DNA of 64,000 nucleotides from NCBI GenBank assembly GCA_000310025.1, contig FN647849.1, forward strand, positions 286,793 through 350,792. The letters run 5' to 3'. The translations under genes were made by a program, and so were the position numbers. Under the pieces are notes generated by a model. That model was given only the letters and a program-made list of their open reading frames with translations, made no database searches and was not told the DNA's origin. Positions 25,001 through 37,400 of the stretch are shown piece after piece (the first letter of the stretch is position 1; every line of letters starts with the position of its first letter). Origin of the DNA: Ectocarpus siliculosus. Taxonomy: Eukaryota > Sar > Phaeophyceae > Ectocarpales > Ectocarpaceae.

Positions 25001-27665
25001 GTGCCATCTCTCCCGCCTTACGGTGGAATAATATACTTCCTTCAGGTCGTGTTCAAGATTCACAGCCGAGAGAAGGCCAGCAACAACCAGGAGAACACGC
25101 CCTTCTTCGCGGCTAACGCGGACGCGCCCGATGCCAACAACAGCGATGGCATCCAGCACGCAGGCGGGTACTACGGTGGAGACGACGACATCGTGCAGGA
25201 GATCGTCTACTACGTGCAGCTACGACCGGGCCTGGCCAGGTTTCTCGAGAAGGTTGCCGCCATCTATGAGGTCAGCATACGAAATGCCATTTATTTTCCT
25301 CAACCAGTGTTTCATTCTCGCATGTTTGAGGTCAAAACCAAAGCCAACCAATTTTCCTCAACCGGTGTGCCATTCTCGCCATCTATGTATGAGGTTGAAT
25401 CAAGCCCAATTATTGAGCCTCGCGTGGGGCCCCGGGGGGGAACGAGATGAGTCAGATTGTACCTTGTCTTTGACAACTCCAAAAAAGACCCGAGCGTCAC
25501 CAACAAACGCATGGTGTACCCTCACCCGCCCTGCTAGTTTCTTCAGACTCTTGTGTCAATGTTTCATGCGTGACGCACGACTTCACGGGCCTTGATACAC
25601 GGAGCCAATACTGTACCCAACGCCCCCGCACGTGGTCTGTTTATGCCTCCCCAGATTCTACGATCGGTAGTTTGTTGTCGTTAATTGTCATGGTCAGCTC
25701 CACTTTCCAGAGTAGAATGCATCTACACACGTTGGCTATAAAACTCGACGTGAAATACTCTCGTTAGTGTGTTAAGGGAGAGGAGGCGGTTCTGCCTGAG
25801 CGGGGGGGAAGGAGTAGGGGGGCACCAGGCAATTCACGAGGATGGCAAAACGAAAATGGTTAAGAGCTGAACATCCAAGTGTCGACATCTCTTTCGCTGA
25901 GTGACAGGTGGTCTGGTGCCCTTCGGAACATATTGGCGTGTGTGTATCGTTTAGACCCCGTTGAGGGTGTTTTCCCTCTGTTTTTACGGGGATGCTGGTG
26001 CGTTGCGCTGGGGCTTGCATCCTCGTACATGCACACATTCGTGTCGTAAACGCAATACCAAATGCTTGCTCTGTGATTGCTTCCTTGCGCACGCTCACCA
26101 ACTACAGTGTCTTTTCGTTTTTTTCGTTTTTCTTCACATCCCCACCGGCTCGCTCGTCCATCTCGTCTAGACCTCCCCCCCCCCCTGCTTCGTTCTCGTT
26201 CGCTGACCCCCGCCTTCCCCGTCTGTTCCGCGACGCCTCATCAACTGCAGCTCGTGGTCTGGACCGCCTCGGGGAGGTCCTACGCCGACGCGATCATCGA
26301 TCTCCTCGACCCGGCCGGTGACATCTTCGCCGAGAGGTTCTACCGCGACTCCTGCCTCCGTCACCACAACCTCTGCGTCAAGGACCTGCGGCGGCTGGGC
26401 CGGCCCATGAACACGGTCGTCCTCCTGGACAACTACGTCTACAGCTTCGGGTTGACCCTCGACAACGGGGTGCCCATCTCCCCGTGGACTGGCGCAAAGG
26501 TGCCCCCCCCGCCCCCCCAACCGTCTCCCATTGCCCCGAGAGAAAATGTTCATTCAGCACACGCGGCTGGTGGACGTCTCCTCGATTTTTTTTTCTGGGG
26601 GGTGATGGGGGGTTCCGCGTTGTCGCCCGGGGGGGGGGGGTTAGTGCCATGCCAAGACGAGATCTGTTCTTGGGCACCTCTAACTACTTCCACCTCATCG
26701 TCCTGGCAACGTTATAATTCTTTGTCCATGACATAACGTGTTCGAGACCATCCTTGCATGCACACCTTTTTCAGGGGCGTCCTTTTTGATCTCGATGCAG
26801 CCGATTTACTCATTTTGTTGTTACCGGTCCCCTGTCGTCGTTTTCTTCCCATTGTTGTCGCCCCTTGCGTTGCCCCTACCGTTGTTGACTCTGCCTCGTC
26901 GTCCTTCTTCTTTGCTCCCCCTCCCCCCCCCACGCTCTTGTATTTGTCTCCCTCTACTCCCTACCGCCCTTGCCACCCTCGCGCGCCAAACGTTTCCCCT
27001 TCCGAAACACAACACCTATTCACAGGAGGCAAAGAACTCCGGCTTGACGACGGCCTATTCCCTTCTCCGTGGCATCTCCCGCTTCCCGGACGTACGCGTG
27101 CCTCTGGTCACTGCTTTCGACCTGCAGCGCAAGATCCACGGCTACCGCTTCCCCTTGCCCCCGACCACGCTGGGAGCCGCCGTACCAGCGTCGACGGCGA
27201 GGAGAAAACCGGGCTCCCAACACCACCACCAGCAGCAGCAGCAGCAGCGCAAGCGCTACCAGAACCCGCTTTCCCCCGTGCACTCCTGCTCCGCCGTCTC
27301 GCGCTCTTCCTCGGCGTCGTCGTCGCCGGCATCATCTCCGACGGCAAGATCTCCGGAGATCTTGACGCCACCACTATCCCCCGCTTCTTCCCCCACTACG
27401 GGGAGGCGTGCTTCCGGGGCGGGGGGGGGGGGAGCGTCCTCGACGGGGGGGGCCCGTGGGGGGGGGATCCCCTGCGCCGCTGTCCCCGGTGGCGGCCATG
27501 TGGGCCGCGAACGCGGAGGCGAGAGCGGAGGAGGAGAGGCTGGACGCGAAGCGAGAGCTTCTTCTGCCCAAGAAATTGCGGCAGGAGGCACAGACGGAGG
27601 CGGAGAGGGCGAGCCAGGAACTGCAGGCGAAGCTAGCCACACTGGTGGAGGGCGCAAAATCACGA

Positions 27666-27706
<41 letters not shown>

Positions 27707-27908
27707 GCGACACGATCAGCGGGGGGTGCAAGCAGTAGCGGCGGTGTCGCCGAAAGCGACCACCACTATGAAGGGAGGACAGGACACAAGCTTGTCGCCG
27801 GTGGTGGCACAGTGGGCGGCGGAAGCAGCCGCTAGGGCTGAGGTAGAGGCAAAGGCCGCGATGGCAAAGGCAGAGGCAGCGCTGGCAGACTCTTCGTTGA
27901 TGGAGTGA
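22071..27908 (+). CDS. FCP1/SCP-like DxDxT phosphatase (N-terminus unresolved)
   Basis: Plus-strand exons are about 22071-23170 (interrupted by the N gap), 23514-23795, 25046-25270, 26251-26499 and 27026-27908, all phase 0. The domain belongs to the FCP1/NLI-interacting-factor phosphatases, which remove phosphate from Ser/Thr, classically on the RNA polymerase II tail. LVLDLDETLVSS gives the DxDxT nucleophile and acid pair. VQLRPGLARFLEKVAAIYE and LVVWTASGRSYADAIIDLLD give the hydrophobic core and the Thr motif. KDLRRLGRP and VVLLDNYVYSF give the basic and final Asp motifs. An Asn/Asp-rich insert of about 45 residues interrupts the domain after DYK. The N-terminal exon is Ser/Gly-rich with basic patches; the tail has polyglutamine and two LSPV-x2-WAA helical repeats. 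The tail needs a frame change in a poly-G tract near 27418-27476, probably a sequencing error. Nuclear location is inferred. Confidence 0.9.
22852..22951. other. 100-N assembly gap with a duplicated edge
   Basis: Exactly 100 N bases lie inside a coding exon. Sequence to the right (about 22966-23118) is a low-fidelity, indel-free copy of the sequence to the left (about 22700-22851), ending in the same AGGAGGAGAGCGCCGGCGGC. The true gene probably has one copy and no gap. Confidence 0.9.
23458..23513 (+). repeat. TGGTCTAAC repeat next to a 3' splice site (copy 3)
   Basis: TGGTCTAACCACATAAGGCAT is followed by a C-rich tract and the acceptor of the catalytic phosphatase exon at 23513. The match is limited to the core. 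Confidence 0.5.
24362..24627. mobile_element. MITE-like element, GGCGGAGAGATGGCACC family (copy 2)
   Basis: It begins AGGCGGAGAGATGGCACCGG and ends GGTACCATCTCTCCGCCT, an inverted pair. Internal copies of the GGTGCCATCTC-CCGACCGG motif occur at about 24500 and 24590. A solitary partial motif follows at about 24974-25018. It lies in the phosphatase intron 23796-25045. Confidence 0.75.
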
Positions 27909-29418
27909 CGGTAGTGGGAGTTACTGTACGGCGGGAGGGGGAGGGTCACTCGTGTATTGTTTATTGCTGACTTTTTAGTTGCTGGCACACACGTGTACAA
28001 CGAGTTAAGGTAGTCGCTGCGGGTTCATTTATTTCAGTTTTGTTTTCCCACAAGGTGTACATCTTTGGTTCGTCGGTGTCAGAGGTAAGATTTGACTTGG
28101 AATGAACGAGATTTGGTTAATTTTTACCTGCGTTGCGACATGCCCCTGTTGACGGTGGCTTGTTAGTTTCTCAAGCTGCGAAGCGATTGACTCGATAACC
28201 TATCGAAGCTCTGGTCGGGGATTGTTAACTGTGTATTCATTGGATGGTTTCTTGCACCCATCCGATGGTAGATTTGCACACGCACGGCACGGCCATGGCC
28301 CAGTTTGCTTCGCGGCGTTACGGTACTCGCGTAGAAACCGTGTGATTTTGTTTCTAAGGGATTGTGTACGGGGGGGGGGGTTCACGTGCGTGTCTATTAT
28401 TCCATTTGTGGAATGTTCATGGAAGCATCAGGTTCCTGAACCGCGGGCATCACGATCGCGACCTGCTTAATTGATTGAATGTTCTCGAAGAAGGTGGTTG
28501 GTTGTCAATTTCTTTACTGTGATTATCTGGGCTACTTGAGATTTCTTTAACTGGGATTCTCGGGGCTACTTACTATATTTGCGTCTTGAAGGAATGTGAT
28601 TGGTTGTCCAATTCCTTTACTGGGAAGTAGTGAGGAAAGTGACTCGGGGGGTATCTAGATATACCTATGGAGATACCCCCGCCCTCGACCACGCGTCCTG
28701 CTAGGTGTCCATGAACCTGGGAGGTAGCCCCGCCACTTGCGTCGGTGGTACGTGGACAAAGGTGGCGCGTTTTTAGTTTTCATTTTCTCCTGTTTTTTTT
28801 TTTTTTCATAGAGTTTTCGTGCGTGTTTCGTTCTTTCTTGTGTGTGATCTGCCCTCATATTTGTCGGTAGCTTGGTAACTGCTGTGCGTGTAGTGTTTCA
28901 TTCCTTCAGTACGTTTAAATCCTTGTCAAGGATCGGCGAAGGGAGGGGATGTACACGAACACAACACGTACGTGCTAGATGTAGATGGTGAGGAGTTTCG
29001 AGGCCTGTGTGATGGGACGCACGGGTAGCGCTACCGCCTTTCTCGTGGTTGTTGCCCGCTATTCCCACAAAATCGGTGGTTTGGCGTTCTTATTTTCCTG
29101 TACGACGGCCGCTAACGAGAACGATGCTGGGTGCTTGATACTGTTGGACGTACAGACAGACTCGAATGTCTTTTCCGAGTGATTGAGCTTCACTTGTTCG
29201 CGTACCAACGACGTAGTAGATGGATGGTGCTACGTGAACGTGTGTTGACGGTGGTTTTTGTGCAGCTGAGTACGTGTGTGAAATTTGGTGTGAAACTAGA
29301 TGACTTCGGCAGGGATGTGTGTATGGGGTCACACCATGTGAGTTTGTTTTTCAGTCCTTCCAAGCGAATCTATTTAAGAGTAGAGTGCACACTTCGCTTA
29401 ACAAATTAAGTGAGTAGT

Positions 29419-29460
29419 AGGCTACGGATGATGTAGGCTACGGATGATGTAGGCTACGGG
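29419..29460. repeat. 16-bp tandem repeat
   Basis: TAGGCTACGGATGATG is repeated about 2.6 times in intergenic DNA. Confidence 0.85.
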
Positions 29461-30433
29461 ATGGTGATGAGGTTCGCCACTGATACATGGCATGGTTAGT
29501 ATCAACCAGGAACGAACAGCCTGTGTTCGAGTGTGGACCAGCTGGTGTGGACACGACAGTGTGTTTTGTTCGTGGAATGAAAGGAATGAAAAGAGAAGAA
29601 GAGAGACTGAACAAGAAGATACATTTTGCTGTTGCGCTGTGTCAGCCGCAGCAACTATTTATCCCAGGACTGCCGTCGGCCCTCCGAACCGTGGCGTACA
29701 TACGGCCGTTCTCGCGTTCTTTTTAGCTTGTTGTGTGGTCGCACGTCACACGCTCTGTACTCCAATGCTGCACGAGACCCTTGACATGTGACACTTTCGT
29801 ACACGAATCATCGCACTGCACCCGGAGGGACACTGCTGTAGCCGGTAAGTTCCAATCTGAAATGTCTTTCTTTCATTCGCGAAGTCTTGGGCTGACCGTG
29901 ACGCAACAATTACACACCGACACTCGCCATAACTCCGCAGCGTGCAGGGGGAGAGCTAACCACTAACTCAAGGCCACGATCAAAAGCGCGGTCAGTACGG
30001 CTAACGAACGGCCCCATTTTTCGCTTTCTTGCCCGCCCTAACAGCGCAACGAATAATCTCGGGGTAGGGAGAAATTTCTTCGGGGTGTTTCGTTTTCCGT
30101 TCACGTCCTTCCGAACAAAAATGCTCTCTCTTGTAGACTGCACCTCTCGCACGTGGACAAAGGCGCAGCACACATTTTCCCTGGTGGGTAAGGACTGTGT
30201 GGGCTCCAGACTTGATGAGGTCGGTCCTGATACTCATGCAGAGCATGAATCGGATACATTTTTGCTGTGACGTGCAGGCGCGATACTTTCGACATCTGTC
30301 CGTTCAACCCCCTTTGGATTGCTGTCATGGAGTTGTTGGTCGGGCCTACTATTTAGCAACGTAGCCTCCACATTACAGCAAGCACCACGTTTGCGGCATG
30401 CACGAAAAACCCGTGTGCACATGTGTGTGTGTG

Positions 30434-30434
<1 letters not shown>

Positions 30435-30512
<78 letters not shown>
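30435..30512. repeat. (GA)n microsatellite
   Basis: A nearly uninterrupted GA dinucleotide tract of about 78 bases runs directly into the 112-base tandem array. Confidence 0.95.
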
Positions 30513-30518
<6 letters not shown>

Positions 30519-30843
30519 AGTCTAGCCCCGCCACGTATTCTTGGAGGACGTGTAAACTGTAGGCTAGGTTAGGGATACTCACTCGCTTGTTGGTCCGGCG
30601 GGCGCGGGACTTTGGCCCACAGAGGTATTTAGTCTAGCCCCGCCACGTATTCTTGGAGGACGTGTAAACTGTAGGCTAGGTTAGGGATACTCACTCGCTT
30701 GTTGGTCCGGCGGGCGCGGGACTTTGGCCCACAGAGGTATTTAGTCTAGCCCCGCCACGTATTCTTGGAGGACGTGTAAACTGTAGGCTAGGTTAGGGAT
30801 ACTCACTCGCTTGTTGGTCCGGCGGGCGCGGGACTTTGGCCCA
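30511..30843. repeat. 112-bp tandem repeat, 3 copies
   Basis: Copies begin at 30511, 30623 and 30735 (AGGTATTTAGTCTAG) and look identical by eye. Each includes a TAGGCTAGGTTAGGG segment. The third copy ends in GGCCCAC at about 30843. Confidence 0.95.
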
Positions 30844-33800
30844 CCAGCCACTGCTGCCTTGTTGAGCCTGTTTCCCGCAGTGGAGATATGGTGCATCTGC
30901 ACGTGTGTACATGGTGGAAATGAAATGCGCGTCTTCGGTGCAAATGCTGGGCCTGGTTAGAAGGAGCAATGTGTGTGAGCATCTGAGAACGTTGCATGAG
31001 CGCTACTGTAATGGCGTACATGGATACCACGTAATATTTCGGTGGATACAGACACTTGGAGTCGTCATGGGGTATTCAGTGCTGTAGTTTTTGCAGGAAG
31101 ATCAGAATCCCCAGCCCTGCCCACTCTCCAAGTGAGCGATGCGCGGTTTAAGGAGGCTTAATCAAGCGATCAAACAGCAACTAACTGCTGTGAGCCTCGA
31201 TGCTACAGCAGTAGGAGCAGCGGGCCTACGTGGGCGCCCGCTATATTTCTGTCTTAATCAAATTCATATATTTTCAAGTTTGTTGCTCATACTTAAAGCA
31301 TGCATAGTCTATGGCGCCTAGGCCCACCGGAAGCTTTGGCGCGCGTCCTGCAGCATACTAGCGGGAACAACCACCAATAGCCGCAGGAACCCACTCGTCT
31401 ATCCTGTTACAACGTTGCAACCAAATGCACAGAATGGGTTCAGGCTGTACCAAGCGATCGTCAAGCACCGCCGACGGTGGCACCACCGCAACTCCCGCCC
31501 TCGTCACGCCTAGACTCAGCACAACCAGGCCGGGACACTACCCCGCCCCTATCAATCCACCCCATCGAACCAATGGCCAACGCGCTCCGGCCCACAAACC
31601 TGCCATCACAATGCTGTGTACAACTCGAGGCAGCGGGTACCACACGGGCGGTCATATATATGATGGGGGTGGGGGGTTTGGACGTGTCGGATTTGGGATT
31701 TGGGGACTAGAGGGTGGGGGATTTGGGGACGGAGGTTCGGGGGGTTCTGGTGGTGGGTGTTCTGGTGGAAGCTGTGATTCGTAGCTAGTGAAAGTGCGGT
31801 GGAGGTCGTGACTCTCGCGGAGAGAAGATCTCTGGCCTGTTCGGTTGCTGCTGCCGTCGTGGTCGTACATACTCCGAGCTGGTGTCATGATTTATCGCTG
31901 AGGCAGTGAAATTTCGTCTGATGGTGCCTGGCGTCGACTTGTGTTCAAAGGAAAATTAATGAAGCATGTATTTGGGTCGATTCGGTGTGATGGGGGACAA
32001 CAGTCCAAATGTATGAGGAAATAATCCGTGGCAATGTCTGTTGGGGTCAATAGGTAGAGACTCAACCCGGGGAGTGGAAAGCCAACAGGCCAGGCGAAAG
32101 GTCACCAACACCGAGCGAAATTTGTTGTTGGCCGCAGCTGGGAATGTGTCATCGGCGAGGAAGAAGGAGATGACAAAGGCACACGGGGACAGGACAGCCG
32201 TCGCGACTCACGACGCCCAGGAGGCGACGAAGAGAGCCCGGGAAATTTTTGCGTCGCCGTTCCGTTCGTTCATGAAAACGCAAGTTGCCTGCAGTATGAG
32301 GTCATGACATTTTTGGCCGACCACGCCGAATACAAGTGTCAAGAGAACTCGGGGCGATTTTTTACTGGTGGCGGCGCCTGGAAAAAGTCTATTGTCTATA
32401 CAGTACAATAAAAAAGGAAGCAAGGCTAGGCCTTTCTCTCGCGAAACACCTTCGACCACTACGTCGATTCACAAGCGGGTTGCTGCAGATGATGATGCAG
32501 AGTGAGCAGGAGGCCACCTAGATGTGTCTGCGCTGTGAACGACTGTCCCATTTCGTCCACTCTCGGTGTTTTTTTGCAGCGCGCAAGCAGTACATGTAAA
32601 AAAAATCATCATCGTGTGCCCGTCTATCTGTGTACACGGCCATTTCAACACAAGCAAGCACGCCATTGTCTCAACAGCAGGCCAGCGGCAGCCAAGTGCA
32701 GCGAGCAGCTCCGGCGGTGATTCGAGCAACCAACATGTAGAGACAGGTGGTGCCGCCTTGAGATCCGCGCCTGAGATATGATGTGTGCAGTGTGCAGTGA
32801 AAAATCCCGCCGACAGTACTTCTGCTGCTGCTCCACATAAGACATGAACACAGCAGTCCTTCTACAGTATCAGTAGGAAACTTCCCAGCTAAACCAGCAC
32901 TTGTAAGGCCCAAGACAGACAAGAGAGAAAGATATGCCTCCTCATATTTCTCGGGTAATGGGGCTGGAATGTTGACCTTGGCCAATCAGTTGAATCAGTG
33001 CCTCATACCCCCTGTCGTCAGGTGGATACTGCTGTGTAACCCGCCTTCGGTTGGCGCCACAAGGTGGCCGTGTGCGTCCAACACCTTACATCCCGGGGCC
33101 TCAAGACGAAGGACACACATACGCACCATACACGTGTCCAAGCAGCTCAGCGAGGACGCAAGGCTGAGTTGAAAAATAGTCATAACTTTTTGGCAGGTGA
33201 TGTTGTATTGCCAAACCCACATGAAATCTCTGTGTTGACTGTTAATAATGCACTCATTAGAGTCCCAGCTCTTCTTTATATATGGGAAGGTTCTCTCTCT
33301 CTTTATAGGAAGTAAAACTCTCTCTCTTGTTCCTGTTTGTTTGTCTTTCAACAAGTGATTTGCCCGTCGGGATTCCACCGCACTGCTGTGCGTTTCGTCG
33401 GAGGAACTCTGACCGGAGGAAACAATTCGCCGATTTCACGGATTTCGCTACGAAGTTTCGGGGTTAAGCCGGTCACAATCGTAGACGAATTAATTCCGGC
33501 TTGGGCTATCCTGCCCCTCCACATTGTTATGTACATGCGGAAGCAGAAAGTGTATTTGTGACGGTTCACACATGAGCAGCGACGGGATATTGCCGCAATA
33601 GTGGTCCTCGGTTGATTGTTTCCGTGGCAATGGACCGAATTCACGCCTCGGGAGGACTGCAATCTTCTTGGGTATCCTTCCTAGTGGTTGGGAAGTATGC
33701 ACCTTCTTACTCGTACCGTCCATGAAGTGCGTTTACCCGTGTGTGCGTTTCCCCGGGAATACACGGGCGCATCGCCCCCGTCGTGTTCTTCCCCAGTCGC

Positions 33801-34413
33801 TCACTCTCCGTTCTTTTCCTATCCTGGCTACTTGAGCACCACCAAACAATCTCATATCGCCATCAACAAAGGTGGGTGCACTTTACATTCAGTGGGCTTC
33901 TATTCGCACGATAGACGAATAGTGGCCGCATCGCCGAGAATAACCCCCTACATAGGTTATCGAAGGAATCGGGCCCGTGTTCATACGCTTTAGTACGGGG
34001 CCGAGAGTTCTTGCCCTTGTCGTTGCCTCAATGTACGACACTGTACGTTTCATATTTTTCCGAGTTCACTGTTTGATTGCAATGTACCGGCCGCAACTTA
34101 GGCCCTAAATGCATATCTATGTTATATAGTGGTCGCAAATATGCTGCTTTCATTTCGTCTGTCTTTGAAGAGCATGGACGGTACCCCGAATCTGTTTTTC
34201 TTCAACCACCGCGGTAGGAAAGAGAGCAATTGACAGAACACGCTGTCATATGTCCTGGGATGCAGGTGGGTGTCTTCTGTCATGCCCTGTACCATGCTTT
34301 CGTGCGGTGACAACATTTTCCGTTTGAGTCCATCCCCTGCCTGCTTCCCTTCTCGCTTGCTCTTTCGAAACGTTGTCGGCTCCGTCGTCAACGTCTCGTA
34401 TAGCCAACAGAAG

Positions 34414-37400
34414 ATGCCGGCGCGTTCCGCAGCGCACGTCTTGATTTGGCTCGTCTGCCTTCTCGTTGCCACTAGCGTTCACGCGCAAGGTAAGGATTTT
34501 CCCTTCGGCAAGCAAAGTGTGAACGAAACAGGGCGAAGATGATCTCCACCCCCTTCGGCTATTCCCAATTGTTTGGAACCGACATCCACCCGAAGAACAC
34601 ACCTTTTTACCTCCGGAAGGCGATGGCGTTTCGGTCCATATACAGAAGAACCGCACCCCCACACTTTTCATGGCAAACAAATATAGCAGCTCCAGCCACA
34701 TCCTGGAGAAGCGTGACTCGTTTCTGAGCCCTGCCTCAACTTCACTGGCCTACTCAAGTCAAGGATGGAGGATGTGGGTTGGATGTGGCACGCTCCCTGG
34801 CGTGCAGAAGAAAATATATACAATACAATCGGACAGGGCGCCAGCCTTTCGTGTTTGCAACGTGTCTTCGCGCACAACTGCGCAACCTTTCCAGCCAATA
34901 GTCCGCGGATACTTGTGTTGGCTCGGATTGAACAAGCCATGGTTCGTACTTCCTCCGCGCAATTCCCTGACAAAGCTAATCGTCCTTCGGCGCTTGTTTC
35001 TGCTGTGGCGCTGGGCTGTTTTTTCCCCCGTGTGCCGTACACCGTACACGTCTTATCCTCGTGATTTACGTTAATAATCTTCCGCTAACGCCAAAGCCAA
35101 TGCGAGCAGGCTGCTCGAATGAAGCTCGATTCATTGCCGAGGCTTACCATACTTAACTGAGTCCCTCCTGCACGAAACGGGACGGGACCTCACACCCCTC
35201 CTCTCCGTGCACAACAACCAACCCTCCAGGGCCTACGTGCAACAACGGTGTTCCGGGCGTCCAGTCGGAAGCTTTCGAAGACATTTGCTGCGATCCTGGG
35301 TGTCGGCAGTGTGGCGGCCCACAGTGTATCTCCGCCAATCGGCCAGTCGGACTCGGAGAGCCAGATTGTTGCAACAGCGGTATCCGCAACGCCGGCGATG
35401 ATTGCGCTACCACTGGAGAAGGGCCGTGTGTAATCTTCCCCCAAGGTGATCTTGTCTGGCGTATTTTCTCCAGAGCCGTCGAGGCGATGGGCTCCGGCTC
35501 TCGGGCAGCCGGGGATGGGTGTGGCCCGATTTGTTCTCGCGAACCCACGTGCCTCTGCGGTTTCGAGGCTGATTGACTACTGACCATGTTTCATTTATCG
35601 CCAAACGAAGAGCAGAAGGTTGCTTCATTCAGTATTCGCCCGTGGCAACGCAAGAGAACCATTGAGAGTGTGGAAGATGGAGGCCCTCGCTCGAACTATT
35701 CTCACTTCTCACTCGCTCACACCCAGCTTATTCCCGCCCCTTGTGTGGTTAACTACAGTATCTCGAAGTGAAAGCATCAGAGAATATATTAAACCATTCG
35801 CAGCTGTCATCCGTATGCAAGGAAGTAAGGAATGATGTCGAACATCCTTAGCAGGATGCAGCGCATCCTTCATGCGACTCGCCGAATACCTCACGGCGCT
35901 TCGCGCTTGGTGATGTGAGAACCTGGTCCGGTGATAACCTGGCGTGCTCCGTCCCGGCTTTGTAGGGAAGCAAGATCAATGGTCTAACTACTACGGTATG
36001 CACGGCTGTGAGTAACCCCCCCCTTACTTGTCGCGCGAACTCTCGACCAGGTGCAGAAAACCAGTGCTTGAACCTCACCAACAACGCCAACCGATGCAGC
36101 GTCAACGAGGACGGATTTATGTAAGACCCTCCACCTAGATTGACTTTACTCCTACCTTTCAAGTGTTTTTGACCGAGACCAGTGATAGTGATGGCTGATG
36201 GCATGATGTGGTGAGGTTAATTTGCCTCACTACAGGAAATCCGGATATACATACCGACTATACGCGCGATCGTTCTTGCTCGTTTTTTTTTTTATGATCA
36301 CGTTACGTTTCATGTGACCCAGCTTCCCGTCGCCCCATCCATGTTGAAGAATTTTTCGAGGCGTCAAAAAATTAAATGCGTAGCAAAAACCGAAATGAGT
36401 AGCCCCGTGGGTTGGCAGACAAATGCACCTATATACACGCGAAGGAAAATGCTCAACGCGCCAAAACGAAGCGAGTTGTAGAGTTTCCTTGTATTCCGTT
36501 TCTTGTGGAATTATGTCGCGTCCACCTCAGGGATCTGTCTGTTTGCGGAATAACCGACCAAGATGTCGAAGCGGGAGACTTGGCGGCATGCCTCGACGCC
36601 GCTGGACGACAAACCATCCTTGATCTGTGAGTGCCTGGCGATATCTTCACTCGCGGTGATGATTCCTTGCTGCTGGCTGGTGCTCCTCCTACTCTGGGCA
36701 CCAAACATAGTCGAACGCATGATCAGCTCCGTCTTGTGGATTTATATTCAAATCGCAGCATCGCGCCCGAACCCACGTAGCCGTAGGCTAACTCCTGCCC
36801 CTTACCCACTGCCCTGTATGTCTCTCTTTTTCGACATCAACAGGAGCCTTGCAAGGAACGACCTGACGACTCTGCCTCCGACCATCTTTAACTCCCTTGC
36901 GAACCTGGGAAGTCTGTAAGTCCCGCCGAAGGCAGGCGGAGGGGTTTCACCCCTGTAATGAAGGACTCAATGATTCCAACTATGTGAAATTGTTCCAAAC
37001 CCGCGCGATGATGCAGTATACCTACAAGCATATCGCGTATTCAATGGACAATCTTGTGCTCATAGTCCAAACAATTGTCAGTGAATGCGAGTGCATGAAC
37101 GCAGCTGCTGACACCTGGCCCTCGCCGCTGCTCTGTTGGCCTTTCCGCCGACGTCCCCAAAACAACCAGGAGTCTGTTCGGGGATTTTTCCAGGGGTCTG
37201 GTGACTCTTCCCTCGGGAATCTTCGACTCGCTCACGAAACTTAGAAGCCTGTGAGTACCGCCGAAGTTGGCACGCACGGCTTCCACCTTGGTGTTCCCGT
37301 GTGACGCATGGCTGAGGTAAATTCGTGATAGCCTGTTTGCTGCCGTTCGTTAACTTCGCACATCCCGTGTGTGTGGTCTGTCGATTTGGTTCTCCTCTAT

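Larger units (their letters stand above)
27909..34413. other. Gene-poor, repeat-rich interval
   Basis: No gene could be supported. Candidate frames that were noted but not called are a Pro-rich minus frame at 31652-31888, a charged plus frame at 32041-32307 (KVTNTERNLLLAAAG) and a plus frame at 33352-33561 after a pyrimidine-rich acceptor. Repeats in the interval are listed separately. Confidence 0.5.

Noticed and set aside
35153-35587. 144-codon minus-strand frame
   Set aside because: It is the complement of the Cys-module exon of the LRR gene; the Cys pattern, splice sites and phase support the plus strand.
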